Part shown: in pieces, positions 1-5,715 of the stretch
Layout of the letters: each line of letters begins with the position of its first letter
Position numbering within the stretch: the first letter of the stretch is position 1
Origin: Candidatus Woesearchaeota archaeon
Lineage (GTDB): Archaea; Nanobdellota; Nanobdellia; Woesearchaeales; ARS49
Direction: 5' to 3'
DNA: 8,328 nt
Assembly (NCBI GenBank): GCA_019323135.1
Contig: JAHWHT010000044.1
Coordinates: 1-8,328, forward strand
Translations under genes and position numbers: made by a program
The notes under the pieces: generated by a model
The model's database searches: none
Told to the model about the DNA's origin: nothing
The model's input: the letters and a program-made list of their open reading frames with translations, nothing else

Positions 1-1
1 A

Positions 2-394
2 GATGATATTTATCTGCTTGAGCAATACGATATTCGTCCTGGAGAAACAAGAGCAAAAATCACTAGGGCAAATTGGCTATTGTATGCACTGTCTGAAATT
101 GCAAGGATTAATCAGCATCAATTTTTATTAAAAGATATTTCAAAATTAAGATTTAGATTAAAGCATGGCGCTAAAGAAGAATTGATTGCTTTGCTTAAAT
201 TAAAAAGCATCGGGCGTATAAGAGCAAGAAAATTATTCAGAAATGGAATAAAGGATTTAGGCGCGATTAGAAAAGCAAATTTAGGTGTATTGGAAAAGTT
301 AATAGGCAAAAAGCTTGCCAAAGATATTAAAGAACAAGTTGGTGAAAAGATTGAAACAGCGAGTAACAAAGGACAACTCAATAACTTTATTTAA
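2..394 (+). CDS. hel308: Hel308-type ATP-dependent DNA helicase, C-terminal part (5' truncated by window)
   Basis: An open frame runs from the window edge to a TAA at 392-394, giving about 130 C-terminal residues of a larger protein. The segments RANWLLYALSEIA, LRFRLKHGAKEEL and LKLKSIGRIRARKLFRNGIK match the C-terminal helical domains of the Ski2-like superfamily 2 helicase Hel308 (Hjm). The IGRIRARKLF stretch is its helix-hairpin-helix-like DNA-binding element. In the family this region couples an N-terminal RecA-like motor (outside this window) to branched DNA, and the enzyme acts at stalled replication forks with 3'-5' polarity. The ATG at base 80 is internal, because coding similarity continues upstream of it to the edge. 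The downstream methyltransferase overlaps the 3' end, which suggests co-transcription. The motor motifs are not visible, so the family call rests on the C-terminal domains alone. Confidence 0.88.
   Translation, partial: DDIYLLEQYDIRPGETRAKITRANWLLYALSEIARINQHQFLLKDISKLRFRLKHGAKEELIALLKLKSIGRIRARKLFRNGIKDLGAIRKANLGVLEKLIGKKLAKDIKEQVGEKIETASNKGQLNNFI
341..345 (+). promoter_or_regulatory. Shine-Dalgarno site deciding the methyltransferase start
   Basis: GGTGA lies inside the hel308 coding sequence, 5 nt before TTG 351. It matches the GGTGA core of the site before the nitroreductase. No comparable site precedes TTG 315. Confidence 0.5.
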
Positions 395-983
395 TGAGGA
401 ATACCAAGAATATTATCACAGCATTCACGGAGCAATAGAGGAAGCTTTTGAAAAATTTGTAAAACCATGTAAAATTGCAGAGCTTGCAAAAACAGGAAAG
501 ATAAAAATTCTTGATATTTGTTTTGGAATGGGATATAATTCTGCAGCAGCTGTTGAAATTGCGTTAGAATCTAATCCAGAATGTGAAATAGAAATAATTG
601 GTCTGGAAAACGATCAAAAAATCCTTGATGAAATGAAAAAACTTAATCCCCCTCTAAAATATTATGATTTAATCAACAGAAATAAAATTGATAAAAGAGT
701 TAAATTAAAAATAATATTAGGCGATGCAAAAGAAAAAATCAAAGAACTAAATGAAAAGTTTGACGCAGTATTCTTAGATCCTTTTTCTCCGCAAGTCTGC
801 CCAAAACTCTGGACAAAAGAATTCTTCGCAGAAATAAAGCAAGTAATGAAAGATTCAGCAATACTTGCAACGTATTCCTGTGCAAGACTTGTCAGAGACA
901 ATCTCAAAGCAAACAACTTCATCGTAAAAGACGGCCCCTGCGTCGGCAGGAGAGGCCCATGTACAATAGCAACACTTAAATAA
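351..983 (+). CDS. MnmC-like (DUF752) SAM-dependent methyltransferase
   Basis: This is a Rossmann-fold methyltransferase of the MnmC2/DUF752 type, about 210 residues. Visible features are the N-terminal SITLFNEEYQEYYHS segment (near residues 11-25), the SAM-binding loop ILDICFGMGYNS (53-64), a second strand ending in an acidic residue (IIGLEND), GDAKEKI after strand 4, the family hallmark DPFSPQVCPKLWT (143-155), and a C-terminal CVGRRGPCTIA (197-207). Bacterial MnmC2 methylates the 5-aminomethyl group of wobble uridine in tRNA. Archaeal relatives are stand-alone and their exact substrate is inferred. No ATG is available. The frame opens at TTG 315, with later TTG 339, GTG 342 and TTG 351. 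I prefer TTG 351 because GGTGA lies 5 nt upstream (341-345) and it minimises overlap with hel308 (44 bp). The translational overlap suggests an operon. Confidence 0.85.
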   Translation: MKQRVTKDNSITLFNEEYQEYYHSIHGAIEEAFEKFVKPCKIAELAKTGKIKILDICFGMGYNSAAAVEIALESNPECEIEIIGLENDQKILDEMKKLNPPLKYYDLINRNKIDKRVKLKIILGDAKEKIKELNEKFDAVFLDPFSPQVCPKLWTKEFFAEIKQVMKDSAILATYSCARLVRDNLKANNFIVKDGPCVGRRGPCTIATLK

Positions 984-1004
984 TTCTATCATTTAGAATA
1001 TACC

Positions 1005-1655
1005 ATGAAAAAATACGACCTTCACATTCACACAAATCACTCAAGCTGTTCTAGAATCAAGCCTAAAAAACTGTTAAGAATAGCAAAGAAAAGAGGATTA
1101 GATGGCATTGCTATAACAAACCATAACACAATAAAAGGCGGAGCAGAAGTAAAAAAATTAAACAAAGATAAAAACTTTGAAGTTATTATTGGCGCTGAAA
1201 TTAAGACAGACCAAGGGGAAATACTGGGATTATACCTGAAAAAAGAAATCAAATCAAGAAAAGCAGAAGAAGTTATTGATGAAATTCACAAGCAGGGCGG
1301 TATTGCAATTGCAGCACACCCTTTTACATGGGGCCTATTAAGAAAACCCTGCAATTTTGATAAAAAAGAATTAAAAAAGATTGATGGTTTTGAAACCTTT
1401 AATTCAAGAAACATGTTTCGCTGGGAAAACGAATTAGCTGTTCAATTTGCGCAAAAACATAAATTAGCCCAAACTGCTGGCTCTGATTCTCATTTCTATT
1501 ATGAGATTGGAAAAGCATTCACTTTATTCCATGGAAGCTTAAGAAATGCAATAAAAAAAAGAAACACTATAATAATGGGTAGAATCGCTCCGCTTCCATT
1601 CGGAAGAGCACTCAGCATGTTCAGAAAAATTAGAGTTAAGTTTATAAAGAAGTAA
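1005..1655 (+). CDS. PHP-domain metal-dependent phosphoesterase
   Basis: A 216-residue protein with the complete polymerase-and-histidinol-phosphatase (PHP) motif set: DLHIHT with H7 and H9, ITNHNT with H40, IIGAEI with E65, IAAHPF with H105, and AGSDSH with D161 and H163. These residues form the multi-metal (Mn/Zn/Fe) site that hydrolyses phosphoesters. Single-domain archaeal and bacterial relatives include TrpH/RNase AM-type enzymes acting on nucleoside 3',5'-bisphosphates or RNA 5' ends. The substrate here cannot be read from sequence. The second motif has Asn (N39) where TDH is common, a conservative change at a position beside, not in, the metal-ligand set. The start is ATG 1005, only 21 bp after the methyltransferase stop, with no clear SD, so it is read through from upstream or has a very short leader. 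Confidence 0.88.
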   Translation: MKKYDLHIHTNHSSCSRIKPKKLLRIAKKRGLDGIAITNHNTIKGGAEVKKLNKDKNFEVIIGAEIKTDQGEILGLYLKKEIKSRKAEEVIDEIHKQGGIAIAAHPFTWGLLRKPCNFDKKELKKIDGFETFNSRNMFRWENELAVQFAQKHKLAQTAGSDSHFYYEIGKAFTLFHGSLRNAIKKRNTIIMGRIAPLPFGRALSMFRKIRVKFIKK

Positions 1656-1677
1656 CTCTTTTGTTATCGTATTAAAT

Positions 1678-1685
1678 GAGGTGAT
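1678..1685 (+). promoter_or_regulatory. Shine-Dalgarno site GAGGTGAT
   Basis: An eight-base match to the expected archaeal SD (GGAGGTGAT). Adjacent ATGs occur at 1686 and 1689. The site abuts the first directly, so the second has the more usual spacing, close to that seen at the nitroreductase. Confidence 0.6.
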
Positions 1686-1688
1686 ATG

Positions 1689-2162
1689 ATGAAAAAGCTC
1701 GAAGCTACAATACTTATCCTTGTCGTTCTTGTAGGATTAGGAGGAATGTACTACTTTTTTACAGCAAGTTCTGGCGGAGCTACAAGAATGCTTGTCGGCT
1801 GTGAAGGCGATTTTACACTGCAATTACGGCTTGGAGGAGCTAGAGAATCTGCGGATTATAGATTCAAAGGCATTGGCGGAACAGTTCAAATTTTAGATAT
1901 TGAAGGAAGTAAAGCAAAGTTTTTGCTTGACGGCATTGAAACACCATATCTTGGTTTTCAAGAAATTTATCTCGGAAAACAAGCAGGCATCAAGATGAGC
2001 AAAGTTAGCAAAACAACTGCATCTTTCTGCATGGCATCTACTGTTCCTGAGTGCGTAGCATATGTATGGGATTTAGACGCTAAAACAAAAATTTGCAAAG
2101 AAGTTAGAAGTTCAGCAGATTCCAAATTTGAAAAAGGCGGACGCAGTTCTGTTTTTGATTAA
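1689..2162 (+). CDS. Hypothetical protein with N-terminal membrane anchor and four cysteines
   Basis: I do not recognise this family. The 157-residue product begins MKKLEA, followed by one hydrophobic segment (about residues 6-24, ILILVVLVGLGGMYYFF region). The rest is polar, with four cysteines at about 38, 114, 122 and 136. This layout fits a protein anchored by an uncleaved signal, with its C-terminal domain outside the cytoplasmic membrane. Paired cysteines could form disulfides, which is inference. The domain looks beta-rich (DFTLQLRL, GGTVQILDIEGSKAKFLLDGIETPY), a pattern compatible with a small beta-sandwich, but no named fold can be assigned. ATG 1686 is an alternative start adding one Met. 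ATG 1689 is preferred from SD spacing. The gene ends before a poly-T tract, and its relation to the upstream PHP gene is unclear (33 bp gap). Confidence 0.75.
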   Translation: MKKLEATILILVVLVGLGGMYYFFTASSGGATRMLVGCEGDFTLQLRLGGARESADYRFKGIGGTVQILDIEGSKAKFLLDGIETPYLGFQEIYLGKQAGIKMSKVSKTTASFCMASTVPECVAYVWDLDAKTKICKEVRSSADSKFEKGGRSSVFD

Positions 2163-2179
2163 TTTTTTTTTCTTTTTCT
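2163..2179 (+). terminator. Poly-T tract, probable archaeal terminator
   Basis: A run of T interrupted by single C residues directly follows the stop codon of the membrane-anchored protein. Archaeal RNA polymerase terminates on T-rich tracts without requiring a hairpin. It lies before the tRNA promoter, so it would insulate the two units. Confidence 0.55.
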
Positions 2180-2188
2180 AAAAGATAG

Positions 2189-2197
2189 TTTTTTAAA
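2189..2197 (+). promoter_or_regulatory. TATA box of tRNA-Arg
   Basis: TTTTTTAAA centred about 28 bp before the first base of the tRNA at 2222. The same arrangement occurs before tRNA-Gln and dph5, which supports it as the archaeal TBP site. Confidence 0.65.
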
Positions 2198-2221
2198 GCA
2201 CCAAAATGTAATATCTTCTAT

Positions 2222-2293
2222 GCCCCTGTAGTATAGTGGACAGTACGTACGGTTGCGGTCCGTAAAACCTGAGTTCGATTCTCAGCAGGGGCG
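2222..2293 (+). tRNA. tRNA-Arg (anticodon GCG)
   Basis: A 72-nt cloverleaf folds by hand. The acceptor stem GCCCCTG pairs with CAGGGGC (2286-2292), and G2293 is the discriminator. The D stem is GTAT/GTAC with loop AGTGGACA. The anticodon stem TACGG/CCGTA is perfect, with loop TTGCGGT and anticodon GCG at 2255-2257, reading CGC and CGT (Arg). The variable loop is 4 nt, and the T stem CTGAG/CTCAG is perfect with loop TTCGATT. CCA is not encoded and there is no intron. A20 in the D loop agrees with arginine tRNAs. Confidence 0.93.
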
Positions 2294-2336
2294 TTTTATT
2301 TTTATCATTACGTTGTACTTCATACTACTCCATCTC

Positions 2337-2344
2337 TTTAAGTA
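2337..2344 (+). promoter_or_regulatory. Candidate TATA box for the nuclease-like gene
   Basis: TTTAAGTA begins 30 bp before ATG 2367. No SD is seen, so a leaderless or very short-leader transcript is likely. Confidence 0.4.
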
Positions 2345-2366
2345 TCTCAAAAACATACAACACATT

Positions 2367-2915
2367 ATGCTAGCACCAAACATAATTTCACCTAGAGATA
2401 CAGATATCTTTAAAGATCCTCAAGGAAGCAGTTTTAGATCTAGCTACAAGGCCACGAGTTCTGAAGGAGTTAGATTAAGGTCAAAAAACGAGTGTTTTTG
2501 GCATTTTTTCTTGTCTGCTTTAGGAATTGCACACACTTATGAGCCAGATATACCTAACTGCAATCATCGGCCAGACTTTGGCGTTGCAAATAATTTTTTG
2601 TTTGAAATCTGCGGCGCAAAAGCAGGGCAAAAATTCTTTGGAAAGACCTCAAAAGAATATTTTGATAATGTGGCGCAAAAAAGAGAAGAATATCTTCAGT
2701 TAGGTTACAATGTCATTGAAGTTAGGCACAATTTTCAAAGAATAAATGGCGTCTTCAGACCAATAAGCATAATTGACTTAATTAATGAACACAATTCTGG
2801 TTTCAAGCAAGAACCTAAAATAATTACTTTCACCCCCGACGTAGAACTCAAGCAAAGATTATACCTTAGCTACAAAGATAAGAAATATTTGGATGAACTT
2901 CTAGAAAAAATTTAA
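2367..2915 (+). CDS. Small PD-(D/E)XK-like nuclease candidate
   Basis: A 182-residue protein whose middle has the layout of a Vsr/DUF559-like restriction-fold endonuclease. A helix carries E42 (RSKNECFW). YEPDIPNCNHRPDF supplies D70, FLFEICG supplies E80, and KREEYLQLGYNVIEV (105-119) resembles the strand-helix-strand that closes the fold. The usual Lys of the E-x-K motif is replaced (E80-I-C82), so the active site is non-canonical. A nearby Lys (K85 or K105) may substitute, or the enzyme may be inactive. Function and target are not known. The frame is open back into the tRNA, but ATG 2367 is the sensible start: it excludes the tRNA and has a TATA-like site about 25-30 bp upstream. The stop overlaps the convergent ligase stop by 4 bp. 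Confidence 0.6.
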   Translation: MLAPNIISPRDTDIFKDPQGSSFRSSYKATSSEGVRLRSKNECFWHFFLSALGIAHTYEPDIPNCNHRPDFGVANNFLFEICGAKAGQKFFGKTSKEYFDNVAQKREEYLQLGYNVIEVRHNFQRINGVFRPISIIDLINEHNSGFKQEPKIITFTPDVELKQRLYLSYKDKKYLDELLEKI

Positions 2916-4672
2916 CCTCTTCCTCTCTGCATATCATATAGCATCTCAACTTCTTTAAGAGTATTAACATCTCCTACCCCTCTGTCTTCTCTTAATTTAA
3001 CAAAGCGGGGAAACCGCAATGCAAATCCAGATTTATACGTAGGGCTTGCCTGTATCTCTTCATAATCTACCTCAATAACTATTGAAGGTTTAACAAATAC
3101 TATCTTCCCTTCTTCTTTAATAATAAGTGGCTTCAACATCTCTGTCAATTGTCTAAAGCTTACGCCTTCTTCGTCTTTTTCTTTTATTCCTGTTCCAACT
3201 CTCCCAATCTCTAACACTTCGTCTGTGTCAGGATCTCTAATCGCAATAATAAAGCTGGCCAGCCATGCAGATCTCTTGCCCTCTCCATATTCTGCCCCAA
3301 CAATAACTACTTCTAGCGTATCCATTGTCGGTTTTAATTTAACACCATAACCTACTCTAGAACCTGGCTTATACACTCCTGATAAATTCTTTATCATCAC
3401 GCCTTCATTTCCTGCAGATAAAGATTTTTGATAAAACTCTTCTGCTTTTGTTTCATCATCAGTCACAATTTGCACTGCAGGTTTTATTTTTAATTCAATA
3501 GGCTCTATCATTTTTTCAACTATCGCCCTTCGTTCAGAAAATGGTTTCTTAATCAAATTTTCTCCATTAAAAGAAATCACATCAAAAACATCCAACTCTA
3601 CTGGAAATTTTTTCGCAGTGGCTTCAATATCATGTTTTCTTTTAATTCTTTGAGAAATATTCTGGAATGCAGTGTATTTTTTAGTATTGACATCATACCC
3701 TACTGCTTCTGAATCAATAATAAACTCATCTCCTTTAACATGTGTTTTAATAAATTCTAGAACATCAGGGAATTGTTTTGTGACTTCATCAAGTCTGCGA
3801 GTAAACAGCCAAATCTTGTCTCCTTTTTTATGTATCTGAAGTCTAAATCCATCATATTTGTACTCAAATGCAGCAGGTTTCCCCACAGTCTCAAATGCAT
3901 CTGACATAGTCTTGACTTTTTGATAAAGCATCACTTTCACTGGTTTTCCAGGTTCTAAACTTATCTCTTTTAATCCCGCTAATCCTTTTTTTGCTTTGTG
4001 AACAACTACTGCAAAATCATTTGCTATGTCGCAGGCTTCCTGCACAGCAGTAACATAAGAATTGTACCTCTCTCTATCCTCTAACTCTAACTTATTATCT
4101 GCTTGGTTATATTTGAATCCTATTTCATCCCCAAAAAAGGTCCAGGTTATTGCATCTCGCATTGTTCCTGTCCCAAGACCTACTCTTAAATCCTCTAGAA
4201 CTGTTCTTATGATATATTTTGCTTCTTCAGGTTTTGCACTGGTAAGCAGTTCAGCAATCAATTTGACTTTTTTATCAACTGTTCCTAACCCCTCGATCAC
4301 AGATTGTTTCTGCAGATTCTCAAACACCTTATCTGTAGTCAATTCTGCAGTAAATAGTGTTGCTTGTTTTTTCTTTGCAATTATGTTTTGTGCAGTCTGA
4401 CCTAAATCCCCTGTTTTTTTCCACTCTTCTTCAATAAGTTTTGAGTTTATTCCTGAAGCTATGTTTATTGCTTTGAGCAGCAGCCGTGCAGCCATGCCTA
4501 TTTTTCGTTCATCCCATGCAGGAAATACTCTGCCCTGCACCAAAAGCATAACAGTATCAATATCTTGTTCAGGCAAGTTTTTTAGAAATTCTGATAAAAA
4601 GAAAGTTTTCTCTAGCCTTTTTGTCGTGCCCTCTAATTGCGCATATACTCCCACTAGCTCCCCATATTTCAT
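2912..4672 (-). CDS. lig: ATP-dependent DNA ligase (archaeal LigI type)
   Basis: A 586-residue, full-length archaeal replicative DNA ligase that seals nicks by ATP-dependent adenylation. The N-terminal helical DNA-binding domain contains EEAKYIIRTVLEDLRVGLGTGTMRDAI. The nucleotidyltransferase domain has the adenylated lysine in EYKYDGFRLQIH (K272), motif III LFTRRLDEVTKQFPD (290-303), the acidic FIIDSEAVGYD (317-327), motif IV EGVMIKNLSGVYKPGSR (423-439) and motif V VKLKP. The OB domain ends with motif VI-like ALRFPRFVKLRED. ATG 4672 is chosen because it matches the family N-terminus (MKYGELVGVYAQLEGT) and sits 24 bp after a TATA box on this strand. The frame stays open to an ATG at 4753, but that extension lies partly inside a mobile-like element and across the promoter. 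It is likely leaderless and divergent from the nitroreductase. Confidence 0.95.
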   Translation of the reverse strand: MKYGELVGVYAQLEGTTKRLEKTFFLSEFLKNLPEQDIDTVMLLVQGRVFPAWDERKIGMAARLLLKAINIASGINSKLIEEEWKKTGDLGQTAQNIIAKKKQATLFTAELTTDKVFENLQKQSVIEGLGTVDKKVKLIAELLTSAKPEEAKYIIRTVLEDLRVGLGTGTMRDAITWTFFGDEIGFKYNQADNKLELEDRERYNSYVTAVQEACDIANDFAVVVHKAKKGLAGLKEISLEPGKPVKVMLYQKVKTMSDAFETVGKPAAFEYKYDGFRLQIHKKGDKIWLFTRRLDEVTKQFPDVLEFIKTHVKGDEFIIDSEAVGYDVNTKKYTAFQNISQRIKRKHDIEATAKKFPVELDVFDVISFNGENLIKKPFSERRAIVEKMIEPIELKIKPAVQIVTDDETKAEEFYQKSLSAGNEGVMIKNLSGVYKPGSRVGYGVKLKPTMDTLEVVIVGAEYGEGKRSAWLASFIIAIRDPDTDEVLEIGRVGTGIKEKDEEGVSFRQLTEMLKPLIIKEEGKIVFVKPSIVIEVDYEEIQASPTYKSGFALRFPRFVKLREDRGVGDVNTLKEVEMLYDMQRGRG

Positions 4673-4695
4673 CGAAAAGAATATATAGAAGGACT

Positions 4696-4704
4696 GTTTA
4701 AAAA
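4696..4704. promoter_or_regulatory. Shared TATA box, ligase and nitroreductase
   Basis: GTTTAAAAA on the plus strand reads TTTTTAAAC on the minus strand. On the minus strand it lies 24 bp before ligase ATG 4672, the spacing of a leaderless gene. On the plus strand it is now about 135 bp before the nitroreductase ATG. Removing the 4719-4824 element and one flanking repeat would put it about 21 bp from that ATG, so it probably served both genes before the insertion. Confidence 0.5.
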
Positions 4705-4710
4705 TCTTTC

Positions 4711-4718
4711 TAAGAGAG
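4711..4718 (+). repeat. Left copy of 8-bp direct repeat (TAAGAGAG)
   Basis: Identical to 4825-4832 and immediately outside the terminal inverted repeat. The identity extends by chance to CTAAGAGAGGT because the element begins with GT and ends with C. Confidence 0.7.
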
Positions 4719-4824
4719 GTATGTGCATAGCACCTAGCGAAGTTTTCAGGCATACACTCTATTTAAGATAAATCTGGGCAATAACCCTGCAACAGAAGCG
4801 AAACGAAGCGTGCTATGCACATAC
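4719..4824. mobile_element. 106-bp MITE-like element with 15-bp terminal inverted repeats
   Basis: GTATGTGCATAGCAC (4719-4733) and its exact reverse complement GTGCTATGCACATAC (4810-4824) bound a 76-bp core. The octamer TAAGAGAG directly abuts both ends (4711-4718 and 4825-4832), as expected of a target-site duplication. The core has no convincing ORF, only an unspliced open minus-strand frame shared with the ligase extension, and holds GCGAA-type repeats near both ends. No transposase is visible, so any mobilisation would be in trans. An 8-bp duplication occurs in several IS families and I cannot assign one. The element lies in the nitroreductase leader. The alternative reading is an RNA hairpin regulating that gene, but this would not explain the flanking direct repeat. 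Confidence 0.72.
4762..4769 (+). promoter_or_regulatory. TATA-like site inside the inserted element
   Basis: TTTAAGAT in the core could act as a replacement TBP site for the nitroreductase, giving a leader of about 45-50 nt. This is inference from one AT-rich octamer. Confidence 0.25.
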
Positions 4825-4832
4825 TAAGAGAG
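4825..4832 (+). repeat. Right copy of 8-bp direct repeat (TAAGAGAG)
   Basis: Together with the following GTGA it forms the nitroreductase SD (GAGGTGA, 4830-4836). Duplication of this target therefore keeps the ribosome-binding site intact next to ATG 4840. Confidence 0.7.
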
Positions 4833-4839
4833 GTGAACA

Positions 4840-5472
4840 ATGGAAACATTGGACTGTATCACATTAAGAAGAAGTATAAGAAAATACAAAGATTTGCCTG
4901 TTGAATTTGAACAAGTAGGTCATATTCTCAATGCCGCAAGGTTGGCTCCTAATGCAGGCAATATTCAGGAAGCAAGATTTATTCTCGTCACAAATCTAGA
5001 TCAGCGGAAAAAAATTGCAGAAGCTTGTGTTAAACAGTATTGGATGCAGGATGCACCTCTGCATATTGTTATTGTTGCACACCCTAAAAAAGCTGCCAAG
5101 TTTTATGGTGCTAGAGGAGAAAAAGTGTACTGTATGCATAATGCTGGTGCAGCTATTGAAAACATGCTTTTAGCAGCCACATCCCAAGGTCTAGGTTCCT
5201 GCTGGGTAGGTGCTTTTGAAGAAAATGCACTAAGAAAAATACTGAATATTCCTGCTGATGCAGTGCCTCAGGCAGTTATAACTCTTGGTTATGCAGCAGA
5301 AAAACCAAATATGCCTAGGAAGTTTAAGATGGAAAATATTATTTTTATCGAGTCATACGGCAACAGAGTTAAAGACATAGCAGCATACATGGGCTACTAT
5401 CATGAACATGTTCAAGCCGCTCTCCGACGAGGAAAAGAAATGTTCAAAAAAATACTCGAGAGAAAAAAGTGA
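4840..5472 (+). CDS. Nitroreductase-family flavoprotein
   Basis: A 210-residue FMN-dependent oxidoreductase-like protein. The N-terminal RRSIRKYKDLPV (10-21) supplies phosphate-binding Arg and Ser residues. ARLAPNAGNIQEARFILV (33-50) is the flavin-contact segment. GAAIENMLLAATSQGLGSCWVGAF (103-126) is the conserved core helix and loop, and ITLGYAAEKP is the C-terminal strand motif. Family members form homodimers and use NAD(P)H to reduce nitro groups, quinones, flavins or halogenated aromatics. The physiological substrate cannot be told here. The C-terminus is a basic helix (RRGKEMFKKILERKK). ATG 4840 is fixed by GAGGTGA at 4830-4836. The gene is divergent from ligase, and a 106-bp repeat-bounded element sits directly upstream, so its promoter spacing is probably altered. 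Confidence 0.88.
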   Translation: METLDCITLRRSIRKYKDLPVEFEQVGHILNAARLAPNAGNIQEARFILVTNLDQRKKIAEACVKQYWMQDAPLHIVIVAHPKKAAKFYGARGEKVYCMHNAGAAIENMLLAATSQGLGSCWVGAFEENALRKILNIPADAVPQAVITLGYAAEKPNMPRKFKMENIIFIESYGNRVKDIAAYMGYYHEHVQAALRRGKEMFKKILERKK

Positions 5473-5502
5473 TTTATAGTTTTTAAAATATATTTTACAT
5501 CA

Positions 5503-5519
5503 CGAAAATATTTATATAG
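5503..5519 (+). promoter_or_regulatory. Distal candidate promoter (BRE + TATA)
   Basis: CGAAAA followed by TATTTATATAG reads as a purine-rich TFB element plus a strong archaeal TATA box. A transcript would begin near 5540, giving about 255 nt before ftsZ. Confidence 0.5.
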
Positions 5520-5559
5520 TTGATTTAATAAACAAAAGAAATATTAATTTTAAACAAAG

Positions 5560-5676
5560 TTTTGGCGAACTAAGTTTAAATTATCGTAATTTTGGCAAAA
5601 TACTAATTTGGCGTTTAGTATCCACGTAATAGTTGAACGAATGTAAATTTTCTCAGACAAATTTGTTGGCGCAAAC
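5560..5676 (+). repeat. Cluster of TTTGGC motifs upstream of ftsZ
   Basis: TTTTGGCGAAC (5560), TTTTGGCAAAA (5590), TTTGGCGTTTA (5607) and TTGGCGCAAAC (5666) share the TTGGC core. The second is a perfect odd-length palindrome (TTTTG-G-CAAAA). They lie between the two candidate promoters and may be operator sites, which is inference. Confidence 0.35.
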
Positions 5677-5715
5677 TTATCATAACCCCTCGTTCTAGAA
5701 AGGATTAAAATCAAC

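Noticed and set aside
371..394. PCNA-interacting peptide at the Hel308 C-terminus (GQLNNFI)
   Set aside because: It has a Gln and a terminal aromatic, but lacks the Q-x-x-hydrophobic-x-x-F-F spacing, so the match is too weak.
983..999. Small inverted repeat ATTCTA/TAGAAT between the methyltransferase and PHP genes
   Set aside because: A 6-bp AT-rich stem with no T tract is expected by chance in DNA of this composition.
1791..1804. Possible lipobox LVGC (Cys about 38) in the anchored protein
   Set aside because: The Cys lies more than ten residues after the hydrophobic segment, too far for a signal-peptidase II type site.
2253..2366. Upstream extension of the nuclease-like frame from a TTG at 2253
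   Set aside because: It would begin inside the anticodon loop of tRNA-Arg and translate tRNA sequence. ATG 2367 follows a TATA-like site and is the natural start.
4062..4688. Plus-strand open frames (4062-4400 and 4461-4688) opposite ligase
   Set aside because: They are antisense shadows of the ligase gene, with low-complexity Ser-rich products and no promoter or SD.
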